A DNA stretch of 51,294 bases from Akkermansia sp. (GTDB lineage Bacteria; Verrucomicrobiota; Verrucomicrobiia; Verrucomicrobiales; Akkermansiaceae). Shown here piece after piece: positions 29,601-38,489 of this stretch; the first letter of the stretch is position 1, and each line of letters starts with the position of its first letter. The stretch covers positions 1 to 51,294 of the forward strand of contig JAUNQN010000015.1 of NCBI GenBank assembly GCA_030536145.1, read 5' to 3'. Under the pieces are notes generated by a model. That model searched no databases, was not told the origin of the DNA, and saw only the letters and a list, made by a program, of their open reading frames with translations. Position numbers and translations under genes: made by a program.

Positions 29601-32337
29601 CAATGCGGGGCTTGGCACGCTGGCGGTGCAGGGCACCCTGGCGCTGAACGGAGCGGCTACGGCTGCATCCGGCACGGTGAACGACCTGACCATGGGTAGC
29701 GGATCCTCCCTGACCACAACGGGAGACCTGGCCCTGACAACAGCCAGCGGCACGGGCAGCCTGAACATCGGCGGCAGCCTGACCCTGGGCGGCGCCGTGA
29801 GCCTGGACAGCGTGACAGCTAATGGCGTGCAGGTGGGCAATACGGCCTCCGTGACCCTGACCGGGGTGCTTACCACCGGGAGCGTGGAGCTGCTGAGCGT
29901 GGCAACGCCCGTGGTGGAAGTGGGCAGCCTGGGCGGCAGCGAGGTGGATTTCAAGGTGAGCGCGGATGCCGTGGCCGCCCTGGGTATGGGACTGGATGAT
30001 ACCCTGGTGCTGGCCTATGTGGGTGATGCTTACGAGGGCAAGCTGACGGTGAACGGAGGCACGACCCTGTACCACAACCAGGATGTCGTCAGCTATGAAA
30101 TCGGCCTGGACGGCAACAACAACGTTATCCTGACCGCTGTCAACACCAAGAGCGACTACGAGTGGACAGGCGGCGACAGCAACTGGGGAGACACGACCCA
30201 CTGGGCCAAGGGCGAGGTGCCGCAGGAAGATTCCTGGGTGCAGCTGGACAAGGATGGCACCATTTCCATGGATGTGGATGGAGAGGCCGGCCGTGTGACC
30301 GTGTACTCGGGTGCCGATATGGAAATCAACGGCAACGGCAGCCTGTCCATCACTACGGACCTGGAGGTGCAGAAGGATTCTTCCCTTGCCATCGGCAATG
30401 GAATGGATTCCACCAGTCTGTCTGCTGAAACGGGCAAGGTGGAGGGCACGCTCAGCATCGAGAACGGTGCAGCCGCCGCTATCAACGAGCTTTCCGTGGC
30501 CGACGGCGGCGCGGTGCTGTCCGAGGGCGACCTGGTGGTGCAGAAGCTGCTGGGCGGCAAGGGAGCCTGCATCGGCGGTACCGTCACCGTGTCCTCCGAC
30601 GGCACGGTGTACGGCGGCGACTATGACAACGCCACGGTGGACGTGGCCAAGGGCGGCTCCGCCACGATGGGCGCGGCAGAGGGGCTGGGCCTGGCCGGCT
30701 CCGGCAAGGCGGTGGTCTCCTACGCCAAGTCCGCCGCCATGGATGCCATCCATGCAGACGGCCTGACCCTGGTGCTCAACGGCGAGACGGCGGACAACGC
30801 CGGCAAGACGCTGGATGTGCTGGGCGGCTCCGCCCTGCAGAACGGCACCATCGTCAGCGGCCTTTCCGCCGTGGGTACGGCCGGCAGCATTGATTCCGGC
30901 GCGGCCCCGCAGCTGGTCTCCGTGACCGCCGGCATGCAGCGCAGCGCGGCAGCCGGGCTGGACCTGGCGGGCACCACCGTGGTGCTCAACCAGACGGAGG
31001 GTGCGGACGTGACGGAGATGGCCGTGAACAACGGCGGCAAGACCAAGGGCCTGGTGCTGGCCTACCTGGGCAGCGCGGACACGGACGCCGCCGTGACGCT
31101 CAACGGCGGCCTGTTTGCCAAGTACTACAAGAACGCCCGCCTGGTGGGCGGCAGCATCCTGGTGGATATGAACGACACGTACTACCAGGACATCGTGGGT
31201 GCCGTCTCCGCCAACAGCCGCAGCGGTGCCGCCATGCTGGACGACGCCTTTGCCCAGCACAACCCGCAGCTCACCAATCCCGCCGGCGACCTGGCGCAGG
31301 TGATGGACGCCCTGGAGGGCGGTGCCCTGCGCGGGGCAGCCAAGGAGACGGTGGCCGCTGCCATGGCAGGTGCCTCCGCCGCCGCCATGGGCGTGGCCTT
31401 CAACTCCGACGTGGACCGCCAGCTGCGCGCCATCCGCAACCGCACCACCACCATGGGCCTGGCCGAATGCGACCGCCATGAGGGCCTGCCCTACTTCAAC
31501 GCCTGGGTGAACGCCGAGGGCGACTTCAACAAGCTGGGCGCAGACGGCACGCTGGCCGGCTACAAGATGAGCAGCTGGGGCGCCACCCTGGGTGTAGACG
31601 TGGACTTCACCAACCGCCTGACCGCAGGCCTGGCCGTGACCGCCATGCAGGGCGACTTTACGGCCAACTCCGCAGAGCAGGCCACGGGAGACCTGGACCG
31701 CATCTACGTGAGCGCCTTTGCGCGCTACGGCTACCGCGCCTGGACGCACACCTTCGTGGCCACCCTGGGCAAGGCGGACACCAGCCTGGAGCGCACGGTG
31801 AACTACGGCACGGGCAGCTACACCGCCAAGGGTGACAGTGACGGCACGGCCTTCGGCCTGATGTACGAGGCGGGCTACACCAAGGCTCTGGACGAGGACG
31901 GCTCCACCTGCCTGCAGCCGCTGTTCAACATCAGCTACCGCCACAGCTCCCTGGGCGGCTACACGGAGACCGGCAGCGATGCCGCGCTGCGTGTGGGCAG
32001 TGCCGATATGGACACGGTGAGCTTCGGCCTGGGGGCGCGCCTGCAGAGCGTGGTGGGCACCAGCGTGTACAACCGCGCCAGCCTCTTCGAGTGCCGCGCG
32101 CTGCTGCGCCTGGATGCGGGCGACCGTGATGCGGCGGTGAAGTCCAACTTCACCGGCCTGGCGGGAGACCACAGCGTGAAGAGCGCCGAGGTGGGCGCCT
32201 TCGGCCTGGAGCTGGGCGCGGGCCTGACCCTGCCCATGAGCGTGGATGCCGGCAACATCTTCATGGATGTATCCATGGACCTGCGCTCCGGCTACTCCAG
32301 CGTGAACGGCACGGTGGGCTACCGCATCAACTTCTGA
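26626..32337 (+). CDS. Giant autotransporter (type Va) with LamG-like N-terminus, copy A
   Basis: A 1903-residue surface protein. The signal is MKLHLPKGLRTALLAAVALV. Residues ~30-230 resemble a concanavalin/LamG-like beta sandwich (SLKAYLDGDF; AYYSP). A W-rich module starts near 247 (WNGTEGNNTWNTT) and again near 1180 (WTGGDSNWGDTTHW). The passenger between is repetitive beta-helix with a passenger-associated repeat near 705 (GAGTLALKAASTYTGGTTI, GGTLQVANATALGTGAV). Residues ~1608-1903 form the autotransporter beta-barrel, ending in the expected terminal Phe (GYRINF). The barrel inserts in the outer membrane and exports the passenger. The last ~545 codons look identical to those of the next gene, while the first ~2 kb look less GC-rich than the 3' half. 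Confidence 0.9.
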   Translation: MKLHLPKGLRTALLAAVALVGYALPSTQAAISTTDISQWSGYDSQTGIATVGKVGSSIQLGTQTQSQVWNSAWSFVFTVDAATLTDGQKCSLATVGFSQNSSTTTYIAGASLTMAGSNATITYGGWNNVNLTGTVDLSSAQDITFVLERDNSNGRVSLKAYLDGDFSSAVYTQTGSTNLSFSNSQVPLVQYGGLGTLAPNSNGNNTYRQLSDDEISSFGITNAGYKFGASMTAAELAAYYSPAVQLIWNGTEGNNTWNTTAKTWKDAQAVFQSGNDVVFDSTAAVKTVVISESITAGGITVGDNYTFSAGAGISLTALSVDVAADKVLSVSAGEVRTGALTGGGKLDIASGAAVYVTDTLDSFSYLVTGQGDLHLAMANKAEGGDDGRIILAEGSDIANIYVENGCFAVNLNQQAASSKLYGADLHMKGGTFLVRNGAGAGDVSPTENVYISGEVILRAYGSVTADTILSTNFIKEDGQDATLKRTDGGAMVLTGEIDATVMYIQAGTTILGEGNSTTLGQLRMGEQGAGGLKVAEGAKLVITGTDNTQATSRSLLLAHWNQSPTLTMEGGEIISEGARMFLCWDGTGTFSATAGTANLLGIDFTAHSGNRGHVLLGSATEGSARINLGADGIKALAGSADLTLGEGTMGATADWSTAEGSIAAHLVGTVNGTIFDTAKADDETQGYTITLNNGFDGDGKLAKAGAGTLALKAASTYTGGTTIDGGTLQVANATALGTGAVTLNDGTLEIAASASLAAQTLTQTGGTISVLADQTLTLGNATLTDTIANAGTVAFSTGTVNLDGLEVQTVAAGYIDETGDEEATEGFVKSGSKYVQVVTEKSTVSAATDTVFTHKDAKETVTLEAETGRAIVEAAADTDWTKFEIKAQSHDLSNIAKKSKDEKSAIATVIISGGSLTVDSADLSSGKVEATGGTVTLNSMLGTLDVKSTTTLTVNGTSAATNMNVLESATIGGAFHATNFSAGTGITATVKDNAGLGTLAVQGTLALNGAATAASGTVNDLTMGSGSSLTTTGDLALTTASGTGSLNIGGSLTLGGAVSLDSVTANGVQVGNTASVTLTGVLTTGSVELLSVATPVVEVGSLGGSEVDFKVSADAVAALGMGLDDTLVLAYVGDAYEGKLTVNGGTTLYHNQDVVSYEIGLDGNNNVILTAVNTKSDYEWTGGDSNWGDTTHWAKGEVPQEDSWVQLDKDGTISMDVDGEAGRVTVYSGADMEINGNGSLSITTDLEVQKDSSLAIGNGMDSTSLSAETGKVEGTLSIENGAAAAINELSVADGGAVLSEGDLVVQKLLGGKGACIGGTVTVSSDGTVYGGDYDNATVDVAKGGSATMGAAEGLGLAGSGKAVVSYAKSAAMDAIHADGLTLVLNGETADNAGKTLDVLGGSALQNGTIVSGLSAVGTAGSIDSGAAPQLVSVTAGMQRSAAAGLDLAGTTVVLNQTEGADVTEMAVNNGGKTKGLVLAYLGSADTDAAVTLNGGLFAKYYKNARLVGGSILVDMNDTYYQDIVGAVSANSRSGAAMLDDAFAQHNPQLTNPAGDLAQVMDALEGGALRGAAKETVAAAMAGASAAAMGVAFNSDVDRQLRAIRNRTTTMGLAECDRHEGLPYFNAWVNAEGDFNKLGADGTLAGYKMSSWGATLGVDVDFTNRLTAGLAVTAMQGDFTANSAEQATGDLDRIYVSAFARYGYRAWTHTFVATLGKADTSLERTVNYGTGSYTAKGDSDGTAFGLMYEAGYTKALDEDGSTCLQPLFNISYRHSSLGGYTETGSDAALRVGSADMDTVSFGLGARLQSVVGTSVYNRASLFECRALLRLDAGDRDAAVKSNFTGLAGDHSVKSAEVGAFGLELGAGLTLPMSVDAGNIFMDVSMDLRSGYSSVNGTVGYRINF

Positions 32338-32346
32338 TAAGCCCCC
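30700..32346 (+). repeat. Direct repeat copy A: autotransporter 3' end
   Basis: About 1647 bases that appear identical, base for base by eye, to 36764-38410 (offset 6064). They cover the last ~545 codons, the stop and nine bases beyond. Identity begins within AGSGKAVVSY and breaks at 32347. The downstream terminators are near-identical too. Confidence 0.88.
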
Positions 32347-32367
32347 CGGCAATCCCGGAAACAATTC

Positions 32368-32401
32368 CGCCCGGCAGTGGAGACACTGCCGGGCGCTTCT
32401 T
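32368..32401 (+). terminator. Terminator of autotransporter A
   Basis: A 12-bp perfect stem (32368-32379 with 32384-32395) with a GAGA tetraloop, followed by CTTCTTT. A T7 run lies slightly further down at 32407-32413. Confidence 0.8.
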
Positions 32402-32433
32402 TGCAATTTTTTTATATGGGCGGGATTTTCTAC

Positions 32434-32461
32434 TTGCACTGCGGGCAGGCTTAGGTATACT
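32434..32461 (+). promoter_or_regulatory. Promoter of the second autotransporter
   Basis: TTGCAC at 32434-32439, a 16-bp spacer and TATACT at 32456-32461. The predicted leader before ATG 32519 is about 51 bases. Each autotransporter thus has its own promoter and terminator. Confidence 0.7.
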
Positions 32462-32518
32462 GTAAGAGTGTGGCAGTTTTTCTGCCGTAGCTATACTTTC
32501 AAACAAATTCTGAACTAT

Positions 32519-35500
32519 ATGAAATTACATTTGCCCAAGGGGTTGAGGTCCGCTTTGATTGCAGCGTGTTCTGTTATGGGACTGGCTTGCGTGTCAGGTA
32601 CAGTAGCCGTAACGTCTGCTTGCCTTTTTGCCGGGCAGCAGGCACAGGCAACCACCAGCACCGGCTATACCATGATAGCCATGGTGAATGAAAAGCCTGG
32701 CTGGGCGGATTACAACGTGTATTACAACGGTTATCCTTCCCAGGCGTACGGCGGTGCCGCTACTGTCGTGGACCATGAGCAGATTGCAGAGAGCGAAATC
32801 TACCACACAATCAAGCTGCTCAATGGCGGAGGACGCGTGACATGTCATGACTTTGATGTCAACAACTGGACAAACACGTCTGCCCTGGCAACCCTGAATA
32901 CTGACTTGGGCTTGTCTCTCACCACCACAGACTTGGATTCATTAGGTTCCTTGGCAGGTGGACAGGGCGGGCGCCAGACCAGCTATACACTTGATTTCAC
33001 CTCTGCCACAGGAATTTCTGCTGTCAAGAACGGGGATACCATAACCATGTACATAGGCGTAGGCAATGCCAAGGATACAGGCGGCGCCGTGAGCGCGTTC
33101 TCGGTTGCCGGCTTGTCGGATGTGCAGTATATGTCGGCCGCCCAGGGTGGCACGGGATTTGTGGATGGTCTGACTTTCAGCGGTGCAGCCGGTACGCTGA
33201 CACTGGTCAAGGTGACGGGTACCGTGGATGACGCCTCTGCCATTACCTTTGCCGGCAGCGCCAAGACGGGGCCTAATTTCATCGCGTACAAGGCCGAGTC
33301 GGTTGAACAGGCTGATTATGTATGGACCGGGGCCACAAGCGGCAATTGGGACACCACCACTATGAATTGGAGCAAGGACGGGGCCGTGGCATTTGTCTCC
33401 GGCGTGGGTTCCGGTGCCACTTTCAATGACGGAGTGGACCGCAAGGCCGTAACCGTGGTGGAGAATATTACGGCTCAGAACGTGGCTGTGAATGGGGATT
33501 ACAGCTTCACGCTTTCCGGCAGCAACACGCTGACGACAGCAGAACTGAGTGTAGCTGCTGGCAAGACCCTGAGCCTGACCGGCACCGGTACCATCGTGGT
33601 GGGAACTGTCTCCGGCACCGGTAATGTGACCTTCGGTGATGATGCCGTGTTCAGCCTCAGCGCTGTGCAGGCAACGACAATAGCCCTGCCGGAGCATGTG
33701 AGCGGCACGGGTATCTTTGAGGTGAGCGGCCCTGCCAGCGGCAACGGAGCCGTGGCCAGCCTGGCTGATTTCACGGGTGACCTGCGCATCAAGTCCGGCC
33801 ATATCAACCTGCAGGGCTCACAGCTTAATGCAGCCACCAAGCTGATAGTGGCCAGCGGCACGGGCAACTGGGTGGTGGTCGGCAGCGGAACCGTGGATTT
33901 TGCCAATGACATCGAGTTCATGGGTGATGGCACGCTCTGTACAAACAGTGGCACCACGGGCAACTTCAGCGGCAGCATCACCGGTGCCACCGGCACGGTG
34001 AAGAAGGAAGGTGCAGGCAAAGCCGTGCTGACCGGCAAGGTGACCTTGGACAAACTGGCGGTGAACGCCGGTAGCATCGAGATTACGGGGAGCGAAGAGG
34101 ACAAGAACACCATCGCCGGGCTTACGAGTGCGGCCAGCACCACCACCACGATTTCCAACAGCAATGTGACTGCCGGGACGTCAGACCGCTGCATGAAAGG
34201 CAATCTGGTGCTTCAAGGCGGCACCACGCTGACCCTCGCCTCCAATGATTCCCTGAGCTGGAGCGATACCAACAGCGTGACCATTGAGAAGGATGCCCTG
34301 CTGGATATGAATACGCACCGCTGGACCATCAGCAAGAGCAACAGCCTGACTTTGGCTGGCGGTTCCGTAACGGGTGTGGGTGACCAGCACGGCGCCCTGG
34401 ATTTCCATCAGGATGGCGCTACCGTAAGCGTGACAGATGATTCCGTGGTGGATGCCACTGTGCGCCTGCGCAATGCCAACCAGACCACCAATTTCTCCGT
34501 GGATGCAGAGAAGACCCTGACGGTGAGCGGCCTGATAAAGGACTCCGGCAACCTGAACAAGGCAGGTGAGGGCGCGCTGCTGCTCAGCCATGCGAGCAAC
34601 ACCTTTACCGGTGGCGTGACGGTGACGGAAGGCACGCTGCAGGTAGGTGCCACCGGAGCAATGGGGGCAGGCACCAGCGCCGTGGCAAACTCCGGCGTGG
34701 TGGAGTATGTCTCCACAGAAGAGATGACGGTAGCCCGCGTTATCGACGGTACGGGGTCTGTGCTGCAGAGCGGCACCGGCACCACGATTGTGACCGCAGC
34801 CAACACTTACAGCGGCGGCACCACCATTACTGCCGGCAAGCTGCAGGCGGGCAATGCCACGGCACTGGGCACGGGAGCTGTGACGCTGGAAGGCGGTGAG
34901 CTGAACATTGCAGCCACGGCAGACTTGAGCAGTCAGAAGGTGGCGCAGACGGGCGGCACCATCAGCGTGGAATCCGGCCAGACCCTGACGCTGGGAGAGG
35001 CTGAGCTGAACTCCGTGATAACGGACAAGGGCACCGTGGTGTTCAAGGGCCAGGTGACGCTGGCGGACAGCATGGAGGAGAAGACGGTGGCGGCCTCCCT
35101 CATCAATGAGCAGGGCGCGACCGATGCGAACGACGGCTTCCGCAACGGTGGCTCCAGCTATGTGGAACTGGTGACGCTGGACAGCGGTACCACCTCTGCC
35201 GAAACCACCGCCACTTTCATCTACAAGGGCAACACCTATGAGAGCACCGCGCTGCAGACGGTTGAATCCGTGGGACGCGTGGTGACCAAGGAGGACGAAG
35301 GTACGGATTGGACCACCTTTGTGATTACCGCAAACAACCACCAGCTTTCCGGTATCAGCGCCAAGTCCACAGCGGAGCAGGCCACGCTGACCAAGGTGGA
35401 AATCTCCGGCGGCTCCCTGGCGGTGGACAACACCGCGCTGGCAAGCGGCACGGTGGAGGCCACCGGCGGCAGCATCACCCTGCAGGACAACTGCGCGGTG

Positions 35501-38401
35501 GGCACCGTGAACGTGGGTGACACGGAGTCCTTGTCCATCTCCGGAGCCGGTACCGCCACAGTGCTGAACGTGAATGGCGACGCCACCATCGGCGGCGCAT
35601 TCCACGCCGGCACCACCAACGTGGCCACGGGCAAGACCGCCACTCTGACGGGTGCCGCAGACCTGGGCACGCTTGCCGTGGAGGGAACATTGGGCGTGAA
35701 ATCCGCCACCGCCACCGCCACCGGCGGCACGGTGAACAACCTGACCCTGGACAGCGGTTCCCTGACCACCACGGCAGGCCTGGCGCTGGCGACGGCCAGC
35801 GGCACGGGTAGCCTGACGGTGGGCGGCAGCCTGACGCTGGGCGGTGATGCCAGCCTGACCGCCGTGACGGCCGAGGGCGTGCAGATTGGCAACACGGCCA
35901 GCCTGACGCTGACGGGCGCACTGAGCAGCTCCAGCATCACCCTGGACCTGGTGAGCCTGGAGAACGTGAGCCTGAGTGCCGGGAGCCTGGCAGCAGAGAG
36001 CACGAACTTCATCGTGAGTGCCGACATGGTGGCGGGCCTGGGCCTGGAAGCCGGGCAGACGGTGACGCTGGCCAACGTGACGGACACCTACAGCAACAAG
36101 CTGACGGTGAACGGCGGCAGCGCGGTGTACCGCTCAGGCGATGACCTGCAGTACACTATCTCCCAGGTGGACGGTACAATCGTGCTGACGGCAGAGAGTG
36201 CCAAGGGCGACTACGTTTGGAACAGCAGCTCCGGCAACTGGAGCGACCCCGAGAACTGGCAGGGCCACACGGAACCCGATACCGATAGCTGGGTGCAGGT
36301 TTACGTCGATGCGGAAATCAACCTGGACGTGGAGGCTGCGGCAGACCGCCTGTCCGTGTACGGCGGATCCGATGCCGCCATTGTGGGTGAGAACAACCTG
36401 AATATCGTGGACTCCCTGGAAGTCCACAAGGATGCCCAACTGACCGTGGGCGACGGCAGCGAGGCCGTCACCTTCGTCTCCGCAGACACCGCCGATGTGG
36501 CGGGTGAGCTGACGGCAGCGGACAACTCCGGCATCTACGTGAACGTGCTCACGGTGGAGGCCGGCGGCAGCGCCCTGGGCGAAGGCACGGGTGTGGTGCA
36601 TGCAGGCAAGCTGCTGGGCGGCAAGGATGCCACCATCGGCGGCAACATCGTTACCCTCTCCGACGGCACGGTGTACACCGGCAACTATGACAACGCCACG
36701 GTGACCGTGGGTGCGGCATCTTCCGCCACGCTGGGCGCGGCAGAGGGCCTGAACCTGGCCGGTTCCGGCAAGGCGGTGGTCTCCTACGCCAAGTCCGCCG
36801 CCATGGATGCCATCCATGCAGACGGCCTGACCCTGGTGCTCAACGGCGAGACGGCGGACAACGCCGGCAAGACGCTGGATGTGCTGGGCGGCTCCGCCCT
36901 GCAGAACGGCACCATCGTCAGCGGCCTTTCCGCCGTGGGTACGGCCGGCAGCATTGATTCCGGCGCGGCCCCGCAGCTGGTCTCCGTGACCGCCGGCATG
37001 CAGCGCAGCGCGGCAGCCGGGCTGGACCTGGCGGGCACCACCGTGGTGCTCAACCAGACGGAGGGTGCGGACGTGACGGAGATGGCCGTGAACAACGGCG
37101 GCAAGACCAAGGGCCTGGTGCTGGCCTACCTGGGCAGCGCGGACACGGACGCCGCCGTGACGCTCAACGGCGGCCTGTTTGCCAAGTACTACAAGAACGC
37201 CCGCCTGGTGGGCGGCAGCATCCTGGTGGATATGAACGACACGTACTACCAGGACATCGTGGGTGCCGTCTCCGCCAACAGCCGCAGCGGTGCCGCCATG
37301 CTGGACGACGCCTTTGCCCAGCACAACCCGCAGCTCACCAATCCCGCCGGCGACCTGGCGCAGGTGATGGACGCCCTGGAGGGCGGTGCCCTGCGCGGGG
37401 CAGCCAAGGAGACGGTGGCCGCTGCCATGGCAGGTGCCTCCGCCGCCGCCATGGGCGTGGCCTTCAACTCCGACGTGGACCGCCAGCTGCGCGCCATCCG
37501 CAACCGCACCACCACCATGGGCCTGGCCGAATGCGACCGCCATGAGGGCCTGCCCTACTTCAACGCCTGGGTGAACGCCGAGGGCGACTTCAACAAGCTG
37601 GGCGCAGACGGCACGCTGGCCGGCTACAAGATGAGCAGCTGGGGCGCCACCCTGGGTGTAGACGTGGACTTCACCAACCGCCTGACCGCAGGCCTGGCCG
37701 TGACCGCCATGCAGGGCGACTTTACGGCCAACTCCGCAGAGCAGGCCACGGGAGACCTGGACCGCATCTACGTGAGCGCCTTTGCGCGCTACGGCTACCG
37801 CGCCTGGACGCACACCTTCGTGGCCACCCTGGGCAAGGCGGACACCAGCCTGGAGCGCACGGTGAACTACGGCACGGGCAGCTACACCGCCAAGGGTGAC
37901 AGTGACGGCACGGCCTTCGGCCTGATGTACGAGGCGGGCTACACCAAGGCTCTGGACGAGGACGGCTCCACCTGCCTGCAGCCGCTGTTCAACATCAGCT
38001 ACCGCCACAGCTCCCTGGGCGGCTACACGGAGACCGGCAGCGATGCCGCGCTGCGTGTGGGCAGTGCCGATATGGACACGGTGAGCTTCGGCCTGGGGGC
38101 GCGCCTGCAGAGCGTGGTGGGCACCAGCGTGTACAACCGCGCCAGCCTCTTCGAGTGCCGCGCGCTGCTGCGCCTGGATGCGGGCGACCGTGATGCGGCG
38201 GTGAAGTCCAACTTCACCGGCCTGGCGGGAGACCACAGCGTGAAGAGCGCCGAGGTGGGCGCCTTCGGCCTGGAGCTGGGCGCGGGCCTGACCCTGCCCA
38301 TGAGCGTGGATGCCGGCAACATCTTCATGGATGTATCCATGGACCTGCGCTCCGGCTACTCCAGCGTGAACGGCACGGTGGGCTACCGCATCAACTTCTG
38401 A
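32519..38401 (+). CDS. Giant autotransporter (type Va), copy B
   Basis: A 1960-residue paralogue of the preceding gene. The start at 32519 aligns the signal MKLHLPKGLRSALIAACSVM with copy A; a frame extending 17 codons upstream overlaps the promoter and was rejected. The first ~250 residues differ from copy A and show no recognised domain (GYTMIAMVNEKPGWADYNVY). W-rich modules occur near 268 (WTGATSGNWDTTTMNW) and 1234 (WNSSSGNWSDPENW). Passenger-associated repeats lie near 683 (GEGALLLSHASNTFTGGVTV) and 752 (GTGTTIVTAANTYSGGTTI). The central passenger is clearly homologous to copy A but diverged, and from residue ~1415 to the end the two look identical. The barrel spans ~1665-1960. Confidence 0.9.
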   Translation: MKLHLPKGLRSALIAACSVMGLACVSGTVAVTSACLFAGQQAQATTSTGYTMIAMVNEKPGWADYNVYYNGYPSQAYGGAATVVDHEQIAESEIYHTIKLLNGGGRVTCHDFDVNNWTNTSALATLNTDLGLSLTTTDLDSLGSLAGGQGGRQTSYTLDFTSATGISAVKNGDTITMYIGVGNAKDTGGAVSAFSVAGLSDVQYMSAAQGGTGFVDGLTFSGAAGTLTLVKVTGTVDDASAITFAGSAKTGPNFIAYKAESVEQADYVWTGATSGNWDTTTMNWSKDGAVAFVSGVGSGATFNDGVDRKAVTVVENITAQNVAVNGDYSFTLSGSNTLTTAELSVAAGKTLSLTGTGTIVVGTVSGTGNVTFGDDAVFSLSAVQATTIALPEHVSGTGIFEVSGPASGNGAVASLADFTGDLRIKSGHINLQGSQLNAATKLIVASGTGNWVVVGSGTVDFANDIEFMGDGTLCTNSGTTGNFSGSITGATGTVKKEGAGKAVLTGKVTLDKLAVNAGSIEITGSEEDKNTIAGLTSAASTTTTISNSNVTAGTSDRCMKGNLVLQGGTTLTLASNDSLSWSDTNSVTIEKDALLDMNTHRWTISKSNSLTLAGGSVTGVGDQHGALDFHQDGATVSVTDDSVVDATVRLRNANQTTNFSVDAEKTLTVSGLIKDSGNLNKAGEGALLLSHASNTFTGGVTVTEGTLQVGATGAMGAGTSAVANSGVVEYVSTEEMTVARVIDGTGSVLQSGTGTTIVTAANTYSGGTTITAGKLQAGNATALGTGAVTLEGGELNIAATADLSSQKVAQTGGTISVESGQTLTLGEAELNSVITDKGTVVFKGQVTLADSMEEKTVAASLINEQGATDANDGFRNGGSSYVELVTLDSGTTSAETTATFIYKGNTYESTALQTVESVGRVVTKEDEGTDWTTFVITANNHQLSGISAKSTAEQATLTKVEISGGSLAVDNTALASGTVEATGGSITLQDNCAVGTVNVGDTESLSISGAGTATVLNVNGDATIGGAFHAGTTNVATGKTATLTGAADLGTLAVEGTLGVKSATATATGGTVNNLTLDSGSLTTTAGLALATASGTGSLTVGGSLTLGGDASLTAVTAEGVQIGNTASLTLTGALSSSSITLDLVSLENVSLSAGSLAAESTNFIVSADMVAGLGLEAGQTVTLANVTDTYSNKLTVNGGSAVYRSGDDLQYTISQVDGTIVLTAESAKGDYVWNSSSGNWSDPENWQGHTEPDTDSWVQVYVDAEINLDVEAAADRLSVYGGSDAAIVGENNLNIVDSLEVHKDAQLTVGDGSEAVTFVSADTADVAGELTAADNSGIYVNVLTVEAGGSALGEGTGVVHAGKLLGGKDATIGGNIVTLSDGTVYTGNYDNATVTVGAASSATLGAAEGLNLAGSGKAVVSYAKSAAMDAIHADGLTLVLNGETADNAGKTLDVLGGSALQNGTIVSGLSAVGTAGSIDSGAAPQLVSVTAGMQRSAAAGLDLAGTTVVLNQTEGADVTEMAVNNGGKTKGLVLAYLGSADTDAAVTLNGGLFAKYYKNARLVGGSILVDMNDTYYQDIVGAVSANSRSGAAMLDDAFAQHNPQLTNPAGDLAQVMDALEGGALRGAAKETVAAAMAGASAAAMGVAFNSDVDRQLRAIRNRTTTMGLAECDRHEGLPYFNAWVNAEGDFNKLGADGTLAGYKMSSWGATLGVDVDFTNRLTAGLAVTAMQGDFTANSAEQATGDLDRIYVSAFARYGYRAWTHTFVATLGKADTSLERTVNYGTGSYTAKGDSDGTAFGLMYEAGYTKALDEDGSTCLQPLFNISYRHSSLGGYTETGSDAALRVGSADMDTVSFGLGARLQSVVGTSVYNRASLFECRALLRLDAGDRDAAVKSNFTGLAGDHSVKSAEVGAFGLELGAGLTLPMSVDAGNIFMDVSMDLRSGYSSVNGTVGYRINF

Positions 38402-38410
38402 TAAGCCCCC
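36764..38410 (+). repeat. Direct repeat copy B: autotransporter 3' end
   Basis: Second copy of the ~1647-base block at 30700-32346. The first difference upstream is C versus T just before TCCGGCAAG, and the first downstream is C (32347) versus T (38411). Confidence 0.88.
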
Positions 38411-38431
38411 TGGCTATCCCGGAAACAATTC

Positions 38432-38465
38432 CGCCCGGCAGTGGAAACACTGCCGGGCGCTTTTG
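38432..38465 (+). terminator. Terminator of autotransporter B
   Basis: The same 12-bp stem as copy A (38432-38443 with 38448-38459) with a GAAA loop in place of GAGA, followed by CTTTTGG. It also separates the convergent glycosyltransferase gene. Confidence 0.72.
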
Positions 38466-38489
38466 GTTCAAGGCAAAGGGGCTTGGCGG

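Noticed and set aside
29320..38236. Minus-strand frames of 1039 and 700 codons opposite the autotransporters
   Set aside because: They mirror the repetitive Gly/Thr/Ala passenger codons and repeat because the genes repeat. There are no independent coding signs.
27000..38401. Insertion sequence as the cause of the 1.65-kb duplication
   Set aside because: No transposase, terminal inverted repeats or target duplication flank the repeated block. It coincides with a gene 3' end, which fits gene conversion better.
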